DNA of 64,000 nt from Variovorax sp. Root473 (lineage in GTDB: Bacteria > Pseudomonadota > Gammaproteobacteria > Burkholderiales > Burkholderiaceae_C). Shown here piece by piece: positions 8,859 through 19,972 of this stretch. Made by a program: the position numbers and the translations under genes. The notes beneath the pieces are model-generated. The model searched no databases. It was given only the letters and a program-made list of their open reading frames with translations, and was not told the origin of the DNA. The DNA is taken from assembly GCF_001426505.1 (NCBI RefSeq), contig NZ_LMEV01000017.1, positions 44,971 through 108,970 on the forward strand. The letters run 5' to 3'. Within the stretch, counting starts at the first letter, position 1, and each line of letters begins with the position of its first letter.

Positions 8859-9797
8859 ATGAACAGCCTGGCCTACCTGACGACCGACGTCGCCACCCCG
8901 CTGCGTTTCGACTACTGGCACGACGTCGTGTGCCGTCACTGCATTCCCGCGGCCAGTCGCACGATGACGGCCGAGCCGTTCGAAGGGCGGCTCGACGTGC
9001 GCGAGGTGGGCGCGGTCAGCGTCAACCGCATGTCGGCGCCGATGCATCACTGGTCGCGCGACGCGCCCCACCTGCGCCGGCACCCCCTGGACGACCTGTG
9101 GCTGGCGTTCGTGCAGGAGGGCGAGGGCACCTTGGTGCAAGGCGGGCGGCAGGGGCGGCTGCGCAGCGGCGACATGCTGCTCTACGACGCCGGCCGGCCG
9201 TTCGAATGCACGATGGACGCGCGCTCGGTCTACCTGGCACGCATGCCGCGTCGGCTGCTGTTGCGGCGCTTCGCGAAGGCCGAAGATTTCACCGCGCGGC
9301 CCATCACCGCGGACCGACCCGGTGCGGCGCCGCTGCACGCGATGCTGCGGGAGACGGCGAATCCCGCCTTTGCGCAGCCGCATTCCGCCGCCGCCGAGCG
9401 CTTCGGCGGCGCGCTCATCGACCTGCTGGCCGTGACGCTCGAACTCCAGCAGGACATGGCTGGCGACGTCGGCGCCGAGCGCGGCCTGCACGCGCGCATG
9501 ACGGCCTACATCGAGCGTCACCTGGACGATCCGGCGCTGTCGCTCGAGGCGCTGGCGCAGGCGCATCACGTGTCGGCGCGCACCGTGGCGCGGGCGTTTG
9601 CGCGCCGGGGCGAGACGGCGATGGGCGCGGTCTGGCAGGCGCGTCTCGAGGCCAGCCGCGACGCGCTGATGGGCGGGCGTTCGCACAGCGTGACCGACGT
9701 GGCGTTCCAGCACGGGTTTTCCGACCTGTCGCATTTCAGCCGGGTCTTCCGCAAGGCCTATGGCTGCGCGCCGCACACGCTGCTGAAGCCGCGCTGA
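8859..9797 (+). CDS. AraC-family transcriptional regulator
   Basis: Regulator of about 312 residues. A cupin-like N-terminal sensor domain of the AraC_binding_2 type (about 10-190) is followed by two AraC helix-turn-helix motifs (about 210-310), ending in the canonical VTDVAFQHGFSDLSHFSRVF signature. ATG 8859 (MNSLAYL) was chosen over an upstream in-frame codon at 8718, since the family starts here. It diverges from ureE and is followed in the same direction by an amidase gene 151 bp on, a plausible target. A 5-bp hairpin GTGGC/GCCAC lies at 9887-9902 in that gap. Confidence 0.85.
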   Translation: MNSLAYLTTDVATPLRFDYWHDVVCRHCIPAASRTMTAEPFEGRLDVREVGAVSVNRMSAPMHHWSRDAPHLRRHPLDDLWLAFVQEGEGTLVQGGRQGRLRSGDMLLYDAGRPFECTMDARSVYLARMPRRLLLRRFAKAEDFTARPITADRPGAAPLHAMLRETANPAFAQPHSAAAERFGGALIDLLAVTLELQQDMAGDVGAERGLHARMTAYIERHLDDPALSLEALAQAHHVSARTVARAFARRGETAMGAVWQARLEASRDALMGGRSHSVTDVAFQHGFSDLSHFSRVFRKAYGCAPHTLLKPR

Positions 9798-9948
9798 TCG
9801 CCGCGCGCGGGGTGTCCGCCCCAGCACAAGTGCATGTCCGGAAGAGACCAGCGCGGGCCGCCGCGCGCCGATAAGGTTCGCCCGGGGTGGCAGTGTCGCC
9901 ACTTGGATTCGGACCTTCTTTTCAACCCTACACACGCGGGAGTCAGTC

Positions 9949-11349
9949 ATGGCGGACACGGAATTGCATCATCTCGAACTGCTGGAAGTCGGCCGGCAGA
10001 TCCAGTCACGCGAGCGCTCGTCGGAAGAAGTCACGCGCGCCATGCTCGCGCGCATCGAGGCCGTCGACGGCCGGCTGCGCAGCTACGCGACGCGCATGGA
10101 CGCGCAGGCGCTCGACGAGGCGCGCCGCGCCGACACCGAGATCGCCGCCGGCCGTGCGCGCGGGCCGCTGCACGGCGTGCCGCTGGCCGTGAAAGATCTT
10201 CTGTGGACCGAAGGCGCGCCGAGCGCGCACGGCATGACGATCCACCAGTCGTTCCGCCCGACCGAAGATGCGACCGTGGTGCACCGCCTGCGTGAGGCCG
10301 GCGCGGTGATCCTGGGCAAGCTGCAGCAGACCGAAGGCGCCTTTGCAGACCACCATCCGCAGATCGCGCCGCCGGTCAACCCGTGGGACGCCGCGCTGTG
10401 GCCTGGCGTGTCGTCCAGCGGCTCGGGCGTGGCCACAGCGGCGGGGCTGTGCTTCGGCGCGCTGGGCACCGACACGGGCGGGTCGATCCGCTTTCCGTCG
10501 GCGGCCAACGGCATCACCGGCCTGAAGCCGACGTGGGGCCGGGTGAGCCGCCACGGCGCCTTCGAACTCGCCGCCTCACTGGATCACATCGGGCCCATGA
10601 CGCGCAGCGCCGCCGATGCGGGCGCGATGCTGGCGGCCATTGCCGGCGCCGACCCGCGCGACCCGACGGCCAGCACGCTGCCGGTGCCCGACTACCTGGC
10701 GACGATGACGCGCGGCCTGGCCGGCCTGCGCGTGGGCATCGATCCCGCCTGGACGCTGGATCGCGTGGATGCCCCCACGCGCGCCACGCTGGCAGCGGCG
10801 ATCCGCACGGTCGAATCGCTGGGCGCCGAGGTGCGCGAGGTGGTGTTTCCCGATCCGACGCAGGCCGTGCTCGACTGGTCGCCGCTGTGCGCGGTCGAAA
10901 CCGCCGTGGCGCACGAGGCGACGTACCCGTCGCGGCGTGATGAGTACGGCCCGGGCCTGTCGGGGTTGATCGACCTGGGCCTGTCGCAGAGCGCCACCGA
11001 CTACCAGAAGCTGCTGCTGCGCCGCGCCGATTTCACGGGCCGCGTGCGCGCGTTCTTCGAGCCGATCGACCTGCTGCTGATTCCGGCCATTCCCTTCGCG
11101 GCGCCGACGCTCGAACGCGCGGGCCAACTCGGCGTGGACCCGGAGCTGCTGGCCGGCATGCTGCGCTACACCTGCCCGTTCGACCTCACGGGCAGCCCCA
11201 CGCTCACCTTGCCGGGCGGCGCCACCGAGGCGGGCGTGCCGGTGGCCTTCCAGTTCGTGGCGCCGCACTTCGGCGAAGACCTGCTGGTGCGCGCGGGCTG
11301 GGCGTTCCAGCGCGCGACCGACTGGCATCGCCGGCACCCGGGCGTGTGA
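9949..11349 (+). CDS. Amidase (amidase signature family)
   Basis: Amide hydrolase of 466 residues. The amidase-signature Ser-Ser-Lys triad is visible: Lys82 in AVKDLL, the cis-serine within PGVSSSGSG (about 155-157) and the nucleophile Ser179 in GTDTGGSIRFP. The glycine-rich loop deviates a little from the usual GGSSGG. Family members release ammonia from amides, or act on carbamates such as allophanate. The substrate here is not evident. It sits between ureC (convergent, 30 bp away) and ureE, behind an AraC regulator, which hints at a nitrogen-scavenging role alongside urease. No signal peptide. Confidence 0.87.
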   Translation: MADTELHHLELLEVGRQIQSRERSSEEVTRAMLARIEAVDGRLRSYATRMDAQALDEARRADTEIAAGRARGPLHGVPLAVKDLLWTEGAPSAHGMTIHQSFRPTEDATVVHRLREAGAVILGKLQQTEGAFADHHPQIAPPVNPWDAALWPGVSSSGSGVATAAGLCFGALGTDTGGSIRFPSAANGITGLKPTWGRVSRHGAFELAASLDHIGPMTRSAADAGAMLAAIAGADPRDPTASTLPVPDYLATMTRGLAGLRVGIDPAWTLDRVDAPTRATLAAAIRTVESLGAEVREVVFPDPTQAVLDWSPLCAVETAVAHEATYPSRRDEYGPGLSGLIDLGLSQSATDYQKLLLRRADFTGRVRAFFEPIDLLLIPAIPFAAPTLERAGQLGVDPELLAGMLRYTCPFDLTGSPTLTLPGGATEAGVPVAFQFVAPHFGEDLLVRAGWAFQRATDWHRRHPGV

Positions 11350-11379
11350 GTCACCGCAGCATCCGCAGCGCGGCTTCGT

Positions 11380-13098
<1,719 letters not shown>

Positions 13099-13100
13099 GG

Positions 13101-13406
13101 TCAGAGCTTTCCTTGAACGAGGCCGCGAAAGCCGTAGACGATGCGATCGCCCGAGAAGTCGACCAGCTCGACCGTGCGTTGCTGGCCGGGCTCGAAGCGC
13201 ACGGCGGCGCCCGAGGCGATGTTCAGGCGCATGCCGCGCGCGGCGGCGCGGTCGAAGTCGAGCGCGCCGTTGGTCTCGGCGAAGTGGTAGTGCGAGCCGA
13301 CCTGGATCGGCCGGTCGGCCGTGTTGCGCACGACCAGCGTGAGCGCGCGGCGGCCGGGATTGAGCGTGTGCTCGCTGTCGCCAATGAGGAGTTCGCCGGG
13401 TGTCAT
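13101..13406 (-). CDS. ureB: Urease beta subunit UreB
   Basis: Structural subunit of the (alpha-beta-gamma)3 urease, 101 residues with the canonical start MTPGELL and the conserved DTEH-like loop [12 protein letters not shown]. The later [10 protein letters not shown] and [11 protein letters not shown] motifs are intact. ATG 13404-13406; 32 codons open upstream overlap the end of ureJ and are not part of the family. Between ureJ (7-bp gap) and ureC (2-bp gap). Confidence 0.95.
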   Translation of the reverse strand: MTPGELLIGDSEHTLNPGRRALTLVVRNTADRPIQVGSHYHFAETNGALDFDRAAARGMRLNIASGAAVRFEPGQQRTVELVDFSGDRIVYGFRGLVQGKL

Positions 13407-13413
13407 GGGCGCC

Positions 13414-14019
13414 TCAGACGGCCTGGGCCAGCAGCGTGGCGCCCAGCGCGACCACGGCGGCGCCGGCGACGCGCGATAGCCAAGTGCCCCAGACGTTGGC
13501 ATGGCGCAGCGCCCAGCCCAGCGCGATGCCCACCGCGTGCAGCAGCAGCGTGGCGCTGACCATGCCGGCCAGCGTGAGGGCCGCGCCGTGTTCGCCCGCC
13601 AGTTCGTGGCCGTGCGCCACGCCGTGGAAGACGGCGAACAGGCCCACGACGGCCACGGCGACGCCGGCCGGCAGGTGCACGCGCGTGGCGACCAGCGGGC
13701 CCAGAACCAGCAGCGAGGCGGCGATCATCGGTTCGACCGCCGGCAGCTGCACGCCGGCCAGCCCGGCCAGCGCACCCGCGAGCAGCATGCCCGCGAAGGC
13801 CAGCGGCGCCCACAGCAGGTCGGGCCAGGCGCGGCGCGCGACGAGGGCGCTCCACAGGCCCACCGCGACCATCGCCGCGAGGTGGTCGGCGCCCGTGAGC
13901 GGGTGCATGAAGCCGGTGGTGAAGCCGTGGTGCACGCCGCCGTCGACGCCGGTGTGGGCGCTGGCGGCCAGCGGCAGCAGGAGGGTGACGAGCAGGGCAG
14001 AAGTTTTTGCGAAGCGCAT
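13414..14019 (-). CDS. ureJ: HupE/UreJ family membrane protein
   Basis: Inner-membrane protein of 201 residues with a cleavable-looking N-terminal segment ending SAHTG. The family motif [21 protein letters not shown] (about 30-50) is followed by five or six further hydrophobic helices and a second histidine pair in FHGVAHGHE. UreJ/HupE proteins are thought to take up nickel. Its place between ureA and ureB is common in betaproteobacterial urease operons and supports nickel supply for urease maturation. Confidence 0.9.
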   Translation of the reverse strand: MRFAKTSALLVTLLLPLAASAHTGVDGGVHHGFTTGFMHPLTGADHLAAMVAVGLWSALVARRAWPDLLWAPLAFAGMLLAGALAGLAGVQLPAVEPMIAASLLVLGPLVATRVHLPAGVAVAVVGLFAVFHGVAHGHELAGEHGAALTLAGMVSATLLLHAVGIALGWALRHANVWGTWLSRVAGAAVVALGATLLAQAV

Positions 14020-14048
14020 GGCGGGTTCTTTCTTCTTGTGGCGGAGGT

Positions 14049-14351
14049 TCAGACGATCGGCTGGTGGACGGTCACGAGCTTGGTGCCGTCGGGAAAGCTG
14101 GCTTCGACCTGGATGTCGGGAATCATCTCGGCGATGCCGTCCATCACGTCGGCGCGGGTGAGCACGCTGCGGCCCTCGCTCATCAGCTCGGCGACGCTCT
14201 TGCCGTCGCGGGCGCCTTCCATCACGGCGGCGGTGATCAGCGCGATGGCTTCCGGGTAGTTCAGCTTGAGCCCCCGCGCCTTGCGGCGTTCAGCCAGCAG
14301 GGCGGCCGTGAAGATCAGCAGCTTGTCTTTTTCGCGCGGGGTCAGTTCCAT
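14049..14351 (-). CDS. ureA: Urease gamma subunit UreA
   Basis: Smallest urease subunit, 100 residues, full length, with start [20 protein letters not shown] and the NYPEAIALI and [14 protein letters not shown] blocks intact. It is the first gene of the ureA-ureJ-ureB-ureC unit. ATG 14349-14351; the further upstream frame has no similarity. A ureD gene, usually immediately upstream of ureA, is not here. Instead the divergent permease-kinase gene starts within about 120 bp, so the two share a promoter region. Confidence 0.96.
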   Translation of the reverse strand: MELTPREKDKLLIFTAALLAERRKARGLKLNYPEAIALITAAVMEGARDGKSVAELMSEGRSVLTRADVMDGIAEMIPDIQVEASFPDGTKLVTVHQPIV

Positions 14352-14429
14352 GGCGGCGGCTTCGTCGGGTGGCGGTCGGTGATTATGGGCAAGCCGGTCT
14401 CTTTGCAACAGTCGTGCCCTGTTCGCCAA
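14352..14429. promoter_or_regulatory. Divergent promoter region between ureA and the NCS1-kinase gene
   Basis: At most 117 bp separate the ureA start from the farthest downstream plausible start of the permease-kinase gene. Both promoters must lie here. No clear sigma-70 or sigma-54 boxes could be assigned by eye. The shared region is the main sequence reason to suspect that the two-component system acts on urease expression. Confidence 0.4.
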
Positions 14430-17400
14430 ATGCCGTACCCGGTGGCACGGAAGCTGCACCGAAAGGGTGTGAATTCCGCCGACCTACCTCTCCTGACCGA
14501 CGACGCACCCCAGCGCATCGTCAAGGTGCGGCGCGACTACAACAGCTGGGTCGCGAGCGAAACGCTGGAGGACTACGCGCTGCGCTATACGCCGCAGCGC
14601 TTTCGCAAATGGTCCGAATGGCGGGTGGCCAACACGGCGTTCGGGGCGGCCTCGTTCCTGGTGCTGGAAGCGGTCGGCGCCACGCTGCTGGTGCAATACG
14701 GCTTTGCCAACGCCTTCTGGGCGATCCTCGTCACGGGGCTCATCATCTTCGGGGCGGGGGTGCCGATCAGCGTGTACGCGGCGCGCTACGGCGTCGACAT
14801 GGACCTGCTCACGCGCGGCGCGGGCTTCGGCTACATCGGCTCCACGCTCACCTCGCTGATCTACGCGAGCTTCACCTTCATCTTCTTCGCGCTCGAGGCG
14901 GCCGTGATGGCCTACGCGCTCGAGCTGGCGCTGGGCATTCCGCCGGTGTGGGGCTACCTGGTGTGCGCGCTGGTGGTGATTCCGCTGGTCACGCACGGGG
15001 TGTCCGTGATCAGCCGGCTGCAGCTGTGGACACAGCCGCTGTGGCTGCTGATGCTGGTGGTGCCTTTTGTCTTCGTGCTCGTGCGCGATCCTGGTGCGTT
15101 CGCGGGCATCACGCACTACAGCGGGGCGAAGTCGGGCGCACAAGGATTCAATTTGCACCTGTTCGGTGCTGCGCTGACGGTCGGCATCGCGCTCATCACG
15201 CAGATGGGCGAGCAGGCCGACTACCTGCGCTTCATGCCGGCGCGCACGGCGGGCTCGGCGCGCCGCTGGTGGGCCGGCGTGCTGGCGGGCGGGCCGGGCT
15301 GGGTGGTGCTGGGCGTGGTCAAAATGCTGGGCGGGGCGCTGCTGGCCTACCTGGCGATCACGCACATGGTGCCGGTCGAGCGCGCCGTCGATCCGAACCA
15401 GATGTACCTGGCGGCCTACGAGTACGTGTTCCCGAACTACGGCTGGGCGGTGGCGGCCACGGCGCTGTTCGTGGTGGTCTCGCAGCTGAAGATCAACGTG
15501 ACGAATGCGTACGCGGGCTCGCTGGCCTGGAGCAATTTCTTCTCGCGCGTGGCGCACAGCCATCCGGGGCGCGTGGTGTGGGTGGTGTTCAACGCGCTCA
15601 TCGCCTTCATGCTGATGGAGATGAACGTGTTCGAGGCGCTGGGCGACGTGCTGGGCCTCTTCGCCAACATCGCCATCGCCTGGATGATGGCCGTGGTGGC
15701 CGACCTGGTCATCAACAAGCCACTGGGGCTGTCGCCGCCGGGCATCGAGTTCAAGCGCGCGCACCTGTGGGACATCAACCCGGTGGGCGTGGGCGCGATG
15801 GCGCTGGCGTCGGTGCTGTCGATCACCGCGCACCTGGGTGTGTTCGGGCCGCTGGCGCAGGCCTTCTCGGCGCTGATCGCGCTGGGCACGGCGTTGGTTG
15901 CGTCGCCGCTGCTGGCGTGGGTCACGGGTGGCAAGTACTACCTCGCGCGCACCTCCGATGCCGGCGGCTCCGTGCTGTTCGCGCCGGCGGAGGGCGGGCG
16001 CGACGTGCGCTGGGCGCGGGTCGAATCGTCTGGCAGCTACCAGCGCCTGAAGGTGCAGCACTGCGTGATCTGCGAGCGCGAATACGAAGGCCCCGACATG
16101 GCGCACTGCCCGGCCTACCAGGGCGCGATCTGCTCGCTGTGCTGCACGCTCGACGCGCGCTGCGGAGACCTGTGCAAGCCGCATGCGAGCCTGTCGGCGC
16201 AGTGGTCCGCCGTGCTGCGCTGGCTGCTGCCGCGCCGCAGCTGGCGTTATCTCGACACGGGGCTCGGGCACTTCCTGCTGCTGATGCTGGTCATCGTGCC
16301 GCTGCTGGCCGTGGTGTTCGGCGTGCTCTACCAGCAGGAGCTGCGGGCCCTGAGCGAGGGTGCGCTCGCGCTGGCGGCGCAGGCCGACGTGGCCGGGGCG
16401 CTGGCCGCCGTGCAGCAGGCTTCATTGCGCTCGGGCTTTCTCAAGGCCTACATGGCGCTGCTGGTCATCGCGGGCATCGTCGCGTGGTGGCTGGTGCTGG
16501 CGCACCAGAGCCGCAAGGTGGCGCAGGAAGAGTCGAACCGGCAGACCCACCTGCTGGTGCGCGAGATTGCCCTGCACCGCGAGACCGACCGCGCACTGCA
16601 GGACGCCAAGCAGAGCGCCGAAGAAGCCCGCGAGATCGCCGAGCACGCCAAGCGCGCGGCCGACCAGGCGCGGCGCGCGGCGGACCTCGCCAACCAGGCC
16701 AAGAGCCGCTACATCAGCGCCATCAGCCACGAGCTGCGCACGCCGCTCAACAGCATCCTGGGCTACGCGCAGCTGATGGGCGAAGACCATTCGGTGCCGC
16801 CGCACCGCCAGCAGGCGGTGGCCGTCATCAAGCGCGGCGGCGAGCACCTGCTGTCGCTCATCGAGGGCACGCTGGCCATCGCCCACATCGAGGCCGGCAA
16901 GCTCACACTCGATGCGAGGCCCATGCGCTTTGCCGACGCGATGCGCGAGCTGGCCGACATGTTCGAGCTGCAGGCGGCCGAGAAGGGCCTGCGCTTTCGC
17001 TTCGAGGCGGCCGGCACGCTGCCGGACGTGGTGCGCGCCGACGAAAAACGCGTGAGCCAGATCCTCATCAACCTGCTGGGCAACGCGATCAAGTTCACGG
17101 CAGCGGGGCAGGTGACCTTGCGCATTTCGTACGCGCGGGAGTTCGCCGCCATCGAGATCGAGGACACCGGGCCGGGCATGACGGACGCTGACATCGAGCG
17201 CATCTTCGAGCCCTTTGCGCGCGGCCACGCGGCGGTGTCGTCGGCGCCGGGCGCGGGCCTGGGCCTGACCATCGCGAAGATGCTGACCGACCTGATGGGC
17301 GGCGAGATGAAGGTGCGCAGCACGCCGGGCGAGGGCTCGCTGTTCTGCGTGCGGCTGTTCCTGCCACGCCTGCACGAGGCGGTGGCGGGCAGTGCGCGCA

Positions 17401-18068
17401 TTGCGCCGGTGCCGCGCGCGCGGCGCGGCTACGAGGGCGCGCGCCGGCGGCTGCTGGTGGTCGACAACGAGGAGGCCGACCGCGAACTGCTGGGCCATGT
17501 GCTCGCGCCGCTGGGCTTCGAGCTGCGCAGCGCGGCCAGCGGGCACGACGCGCTGGATCTCATCGCCGCGGGCTACCGGCCTGACGCCATGTTCGTCGAC
17601 CTCGCAATGCCCGGCATCGACGGCTGGGAGACCATCCGCCGCGCGCGCAAGCTGGGGCTGGCCGACGCGTCGGTGGCCATCGTGTCGGCCAATGCCTTCG
17701 ACAAGGGCCTGGACAACGACGTGGGCATTGCGCCCGAGGACTTCTTCGTCAAGCCCGTGCGCCACAGCGAACTGCTCGACTGGCTGGAGCGCCGGCTCGC
17801 CTTGACATGGACCGACTCCGCCGCGCGGCCCGCGCCCGCCGTGGCCGCGACGCGCGCGATGCAGCCGCCATCGCTGGCGCGCCTGCGTGCGCTCGACGAG
17901 GCCGTGGGCCTGGGCTACTTTCGCGGCATCATGAACCAGCTCGACGACATCGACGCCGCGCAGCCCGAGTGCGCCGCGTGGACCGAGGCCCAGCGCGCGC
18001 TGGCCCGCCAGTTCCAGTTCGAAGCCATGGGCCGCGCGCTGGCTGAAGCCGCCGAGGGCGCCGCATGA
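14430..18068 (+). CDS. NCS1 permease-histidine kinase-receiver hybrid sensor
   Basis: A single protein of about 1,212 residues, membrane-bound. Residues about 35-500 are a complete NCS1 (cytosine/purine/allantoin/hydantoin-type) permease with about twelve helices; [18 protein letters not shown] is at 35-52. Residues 545-582 carry eight cysteines (545, 548, 560, 568, 571, 572, 578, 582). Two more helices (about 612-636, 672-692) flank a 35-residue loop. A coiled coil (695-760) leads to HisKA with His767 in SHELRTPLN, then a HATPase with [16 protein letters not shown] and [11 protein letters not shown] receiver domain has Asp1057 and Lys1108. It is likely a transporter-like sensor. The start is uncertain: ATG 14430, ATG 14385 or GTG 14469. 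It overlaps the LuxR-type regulator by 4 bp and diverges from ureA. Confidence 0.88.
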   Translation: MPYPVARKLHRKGVNSADLPLLTDDAPQRIVKVRRDYNSWVASETLEDYALRYTPQRFRKWSEWRVANTAFGAASFLVLEAVGATLLVQYGFANAFWAILVTGLIIFGAGVPISVYAARYGVDMDLLTRGAGFGYIGSTLTSLIYASFTFIFFALEAAVMAYALELALGIPPVWGYLVCALVVIPLVTHGVSVISRLQLWTQPLWLLMLVVPFVFVLVRDPGAFAGITHYSGAKSGAQGFNLHLFGAALTVGIALITQMGEQADYLRFMPARTAGSARRWWAGVLAGGPGWVVLGVVKMLGGALLAYLAITHMVPVERAVDPNQMYLAAYEYVFPNYGWAVAATALFVVVSQLKINVTNAYAGSLAWSNFFSRVAHSHPGRVVWVVFNALIAFMLMEMNVFEALGDVLGLFANIAIAWMMAVVADLVINKPLGLSPPGIEFKRAHLWDINPVGVGAMALASVLSITAHLGVFGPLAQAFSALIALGTALVASPLLAWVTGGKYYLARTSDAGGSVLFAPAEGGRDVRWARVESSGSYQRLKVQHCVICEREYEGPDMAHCPAYQGAICSLCCTLDARCGDLCKPHASLSAQWSAVLRWLLPRRSWRYLDTGLGHFLLLMLVIVPLLAVVFGVLYQQELRALSEGALALAAQADVAGALAAVQQASLRSGFLKAYMALLVIAGIVAWWLVLAHQSRKVAQEESNRQTHLLVREIALHRETDRALQDAKQSAEEAREIAEHAKRAADQARRAADLANQAKSRYISAISHELRTPLNSILGYAQLMGEDHSVPPHRQQAVAVIKRGGEHLLSLIEGTLAIAHIEAGKLTLDARPMRFADAMRELADMFELQAAEKGLRFRFEAAGTLPDVVRADEKRVSQILINLLGNAIKFTAAGQVTLRISYAREFAAIEIEDTGPGMTDADIERIFEPFARGHAAVSSAPGAGLGLTIAKMLTDLMGGEMKVRSTPGEGSLFCVRLFLPRLHEAVAGSARIAPVPRARRGYEGARRRLLVVDNEEADRELLGHVLAPLGFELRSAASGHDALDLIAAGYRPDAMFVDLAMPGIDGWETIRRARKLGLADASVAIVSANAFDKGLDNDVGIAPEDFFVKPVRHSELLDWLERRLALTWTDSAARPAPAVAATRAMQPPSLARLRALDEAVGLGYFRGIMNQLDDIDAAQPECAAWTEAQRALARQFQFEAMGRALAEAAEGAA

Positions 18069-19096
18069 CCCTTCTGTCACCACCGACCCTGCTGACTTCG
18101 CCGCTCGCCCGCACGCTGCGTGAGCAGCAGGGCGTCCACGGCGACCTCGTGCTGATCGTCGACGACGTGCCCGACAACCTCGCCGTGCTGCACGACGCGC
18201 TCGACGAATCGGGCTACACCGTGCTCATCGCCACGAACGGCGAGCAGGCGCTGCAGCGCGCCGCGCAGGCGCGCCCCGACATCGTGCTGCTCGACGCGAT
18301 GATGCCGGGCATCGACGGCTTCGAGGTCGCGCGCCGGCTCAAGGCCGATGCGGCCACCGCGCATATTCCCATCGTGTTCATGACCGGCCTCACCGAGACC
18401 GAGCACCTCGTGGCCGCACTAGAGGCGGGCGGGGTCGACTACGTCACCAAGCCGATCAAGCCGAAGGAGGTGCTGGCGCGCATGAACGTGCATCTGCAGG
18501 GCGCCCGCCGCGCGCGGCAGGAGGCGCACCAGGCCGGGCAGGCGCGCAACGCGCTCGACGCTTTCGGCTACGCGAGCATCACGGTGCGGCTGCCCGAGGG
18601 GCGGCTGATCTGGCAGACGGCGCTGGCGCGCGACCTGCTGGCGCGCTACTGCGAAACGCAGGCGCCCGAGACGCCGCCGGCCGTGCTCGACTGGTTGCGC
18701 CAGCACGCGCCCGAGGCCCGCGCACGCGGCATCGAGCCGCCCGCGCTGACCATCGCGCAGGGTGCGCGCAGCCTGAGCCTGCGGCTGCACCGCCAGACCG
18801 GCGAGGACGACGACGGCGACGAATGGATGATCGTCATGCGCGAGGTGTCGGACACCGCCGTGATCGAGGCCATGAGCCTGAGCCTGAAGCTCACGGCGCG
18901 CGAGGCCGAGGTGCTGTACTGGGTCGTCAAGGGCAAGACGAACAAGGACATCGGCGAGATCCTCGGCAGCAGCCCGGCCACGGCCAAGAAACACCTGGAG
19001 CGCGTGTACGTGAAGCTGGGCGTCGAGACGCGCACGGCAGCGGCCGGCGTGGCGATCAAGCGCATCCGCGAACTGCAGCCGCAGTTCGAGTTCTGA
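18065..19096 (+). CDS. Response regulator with receiver, middle domain and LuxR helix-turn-helix
   Basis: Cytoplasmic response regulator of 343 residues whose ATG overlaps the stop of the permease-kinase (ATGA), so the two are surely a pair. The receiver domain spans about 28-140 with phosphoacceptor Asp77 in IVLLDAMMPG and Lys129. A middle region of about 130 residues (145-270) has no motif I recognise. The LuxR-type DNA-binding domain is at about 273-330 (LTAREAEVLYWVVKGKTNKD). The middle region makes it longer than NarL/FixJ-type regulators. The target is unknown; the divergent ureA promoter is the nearest candidate. Confidence 0.9.
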   Translation: MTLLSPPTLLTSPLARTLREQQGVHGDLVLIVDDVPDNLAVLHDALDESGYTVLIATNGEQALQRAAQARPDIVLLDAMMPGIDGFEVARRLKADAATAHIPIVFMTGLTETEHLVAALEAGGVDYVTKPIKPKEVLARMNVHLQGARRARQEAHQAGQARNALDAFGYASITVRLPEGRLIWQTALARDLLARYCETQAPETPPAVLDWLRQHAPEARARGIEPPALTIAQGARSLSLRLHRQTGEDDDGDEWMIVMREVSDTAVIEAMSLSLKLTAREAEVLYWVVKGKTNKDIGEILGSSPATAKKHLERVYVKLGVETRTAAAGVAIKRIRELQPQFEF

Positions 19097-19178
19097 GTGA
19101 CGTGCGGGCGGCGTCGCGTCATGGCGCGGACTTTCCGGCTTCCTAGAATGAGCCAGGGCTCTTCGAGAGACGCACGAG

Positions 19179-19868
19179 ATGAAGAACAACAATCGCGCCG
19201 CACGCCTGCTCTTCGCCGCATGTGCGGCGCTGCCGGGCCTCGGCGCGCAAGCCGCCGGCCACTTCGATGTCGACGATGCCGGCACGCTCGATCCGGGCCA
19301 GTGCCAGTACGAAACCTGGTGGGGCCGCAGCGGCGCCGAGCCGGTCGCGACGGGCTTTCATGTCGGGCCGGCCTGCCGGGTCGGACCGGTCGAGCTGGGG
19401 CTGAACGCCGACCGGCTCTCGGCGCAGGGCGTTCATGCGGTCACGGGCGGCCCGCAACTCAAATGGGCCTTTGCCGGCACGGCCGCCGATGCGCCTTTCA
19501 GCGCCGCCGTGTCGATGGGCGCGGTGGCCGATGTGCGGCGCGGCGGTCGCTGGGGCGGCCAACTGGTCGTGCCGCTCACCTGGCGGCCCACGGAGAGCCT
19601 GCAATTTCACGCCAACGTCGGTGCCGACTGGGCGCTGGGCACCGGCGCGCGCACGCCGCGCGGCGGCCTGGCGGTGGCGTGGGCACTGAACGACGCGGTG
19701 TCGCTGATCGCGGAGCGCCATCGCGCCGGGGGCGTGTGGACGTCGCGCGTGGGCGGCCGCGTCAGCCTGACGCCGCTGATCAGCCTCGACATCGGCACCT
19801 CGCGCACCGGCCCGCAGGGAGCGCGCGGCGTGGTGATCGGGCTGAACCACGAATTCACATGGAGATAA
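19179..19868 (+). CDS. Small exported protein, possible outer-membrane beta-barrel
   Basis: Protein of 229 residues that I do not recognise. A signal peptide is clear: NNNRAARLLFAACAALPG, then cleavage near AQAAG. The mature part has alternating hydrophobic and polar stretches, many glycines, and ends in FTWR, with an aromatic near the C-terminus as in outer-membrane strands. DVDDAGTLDPGQCQYETWW and ACRVGPVELGLNAD suggest a relative of poorly described barrel-like proteins annotated as transporters. It follows the regulator gene by 82 bp in the same direction, but no link to it is proven. Confidence 0.7.
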   Translation: MKNNNRAARLLFAACAALPGLGAQAAGHFDVDDAGTLDPGQCQYETWWGRSGAEPVATGFHVGPACRVGPVELGLNADRLSAQGVHAVTGGPQLKWAFAGTAADAPFSAAVSMGAVADVRRGGRWGGQLVVPLTWRPTESLQFHANVGADWALGTGARTPRGGLAVAWALNDAVSLIAERHRAGGVWTSRVGGRVSLTPLISLDIGTSRTGPQGARGVVIGLNHEFTWR

Positions 19869-19972
19869 GCGAAGAGAAACTCAAATCCGCTGCAAGGGGA
19901 TGAATTCCCGTATCGGTGTTTTGATTGATTTTGAATAAGATTCCGTCACATTTATTAACGAGTCAACGATCC
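19869..19972 (+). promoter_or_regulatory. AT-rich leader before the threonine-synthase-like gene
   Basis: About 100 bp of clearly AT-richer DNA (GTTTTGATTGATTTTGAATA and TTTATTAACGAG stretches) between the exported-protein gene and the PLP enzyme. It probably holds the promoter of the latter. A TTG at 19925 and a GTG at 19973 both open the frame; no strong ribosome site decides between them. Confidence 0.4.

Noticed and set aside
14484-16271. A 595-codon minus-strand frame opposite the NCS1 permease
   Set aside because: Arg/His/Gln-rich antisense shadow of a membrane protein gene; no ribosome site or known domain.
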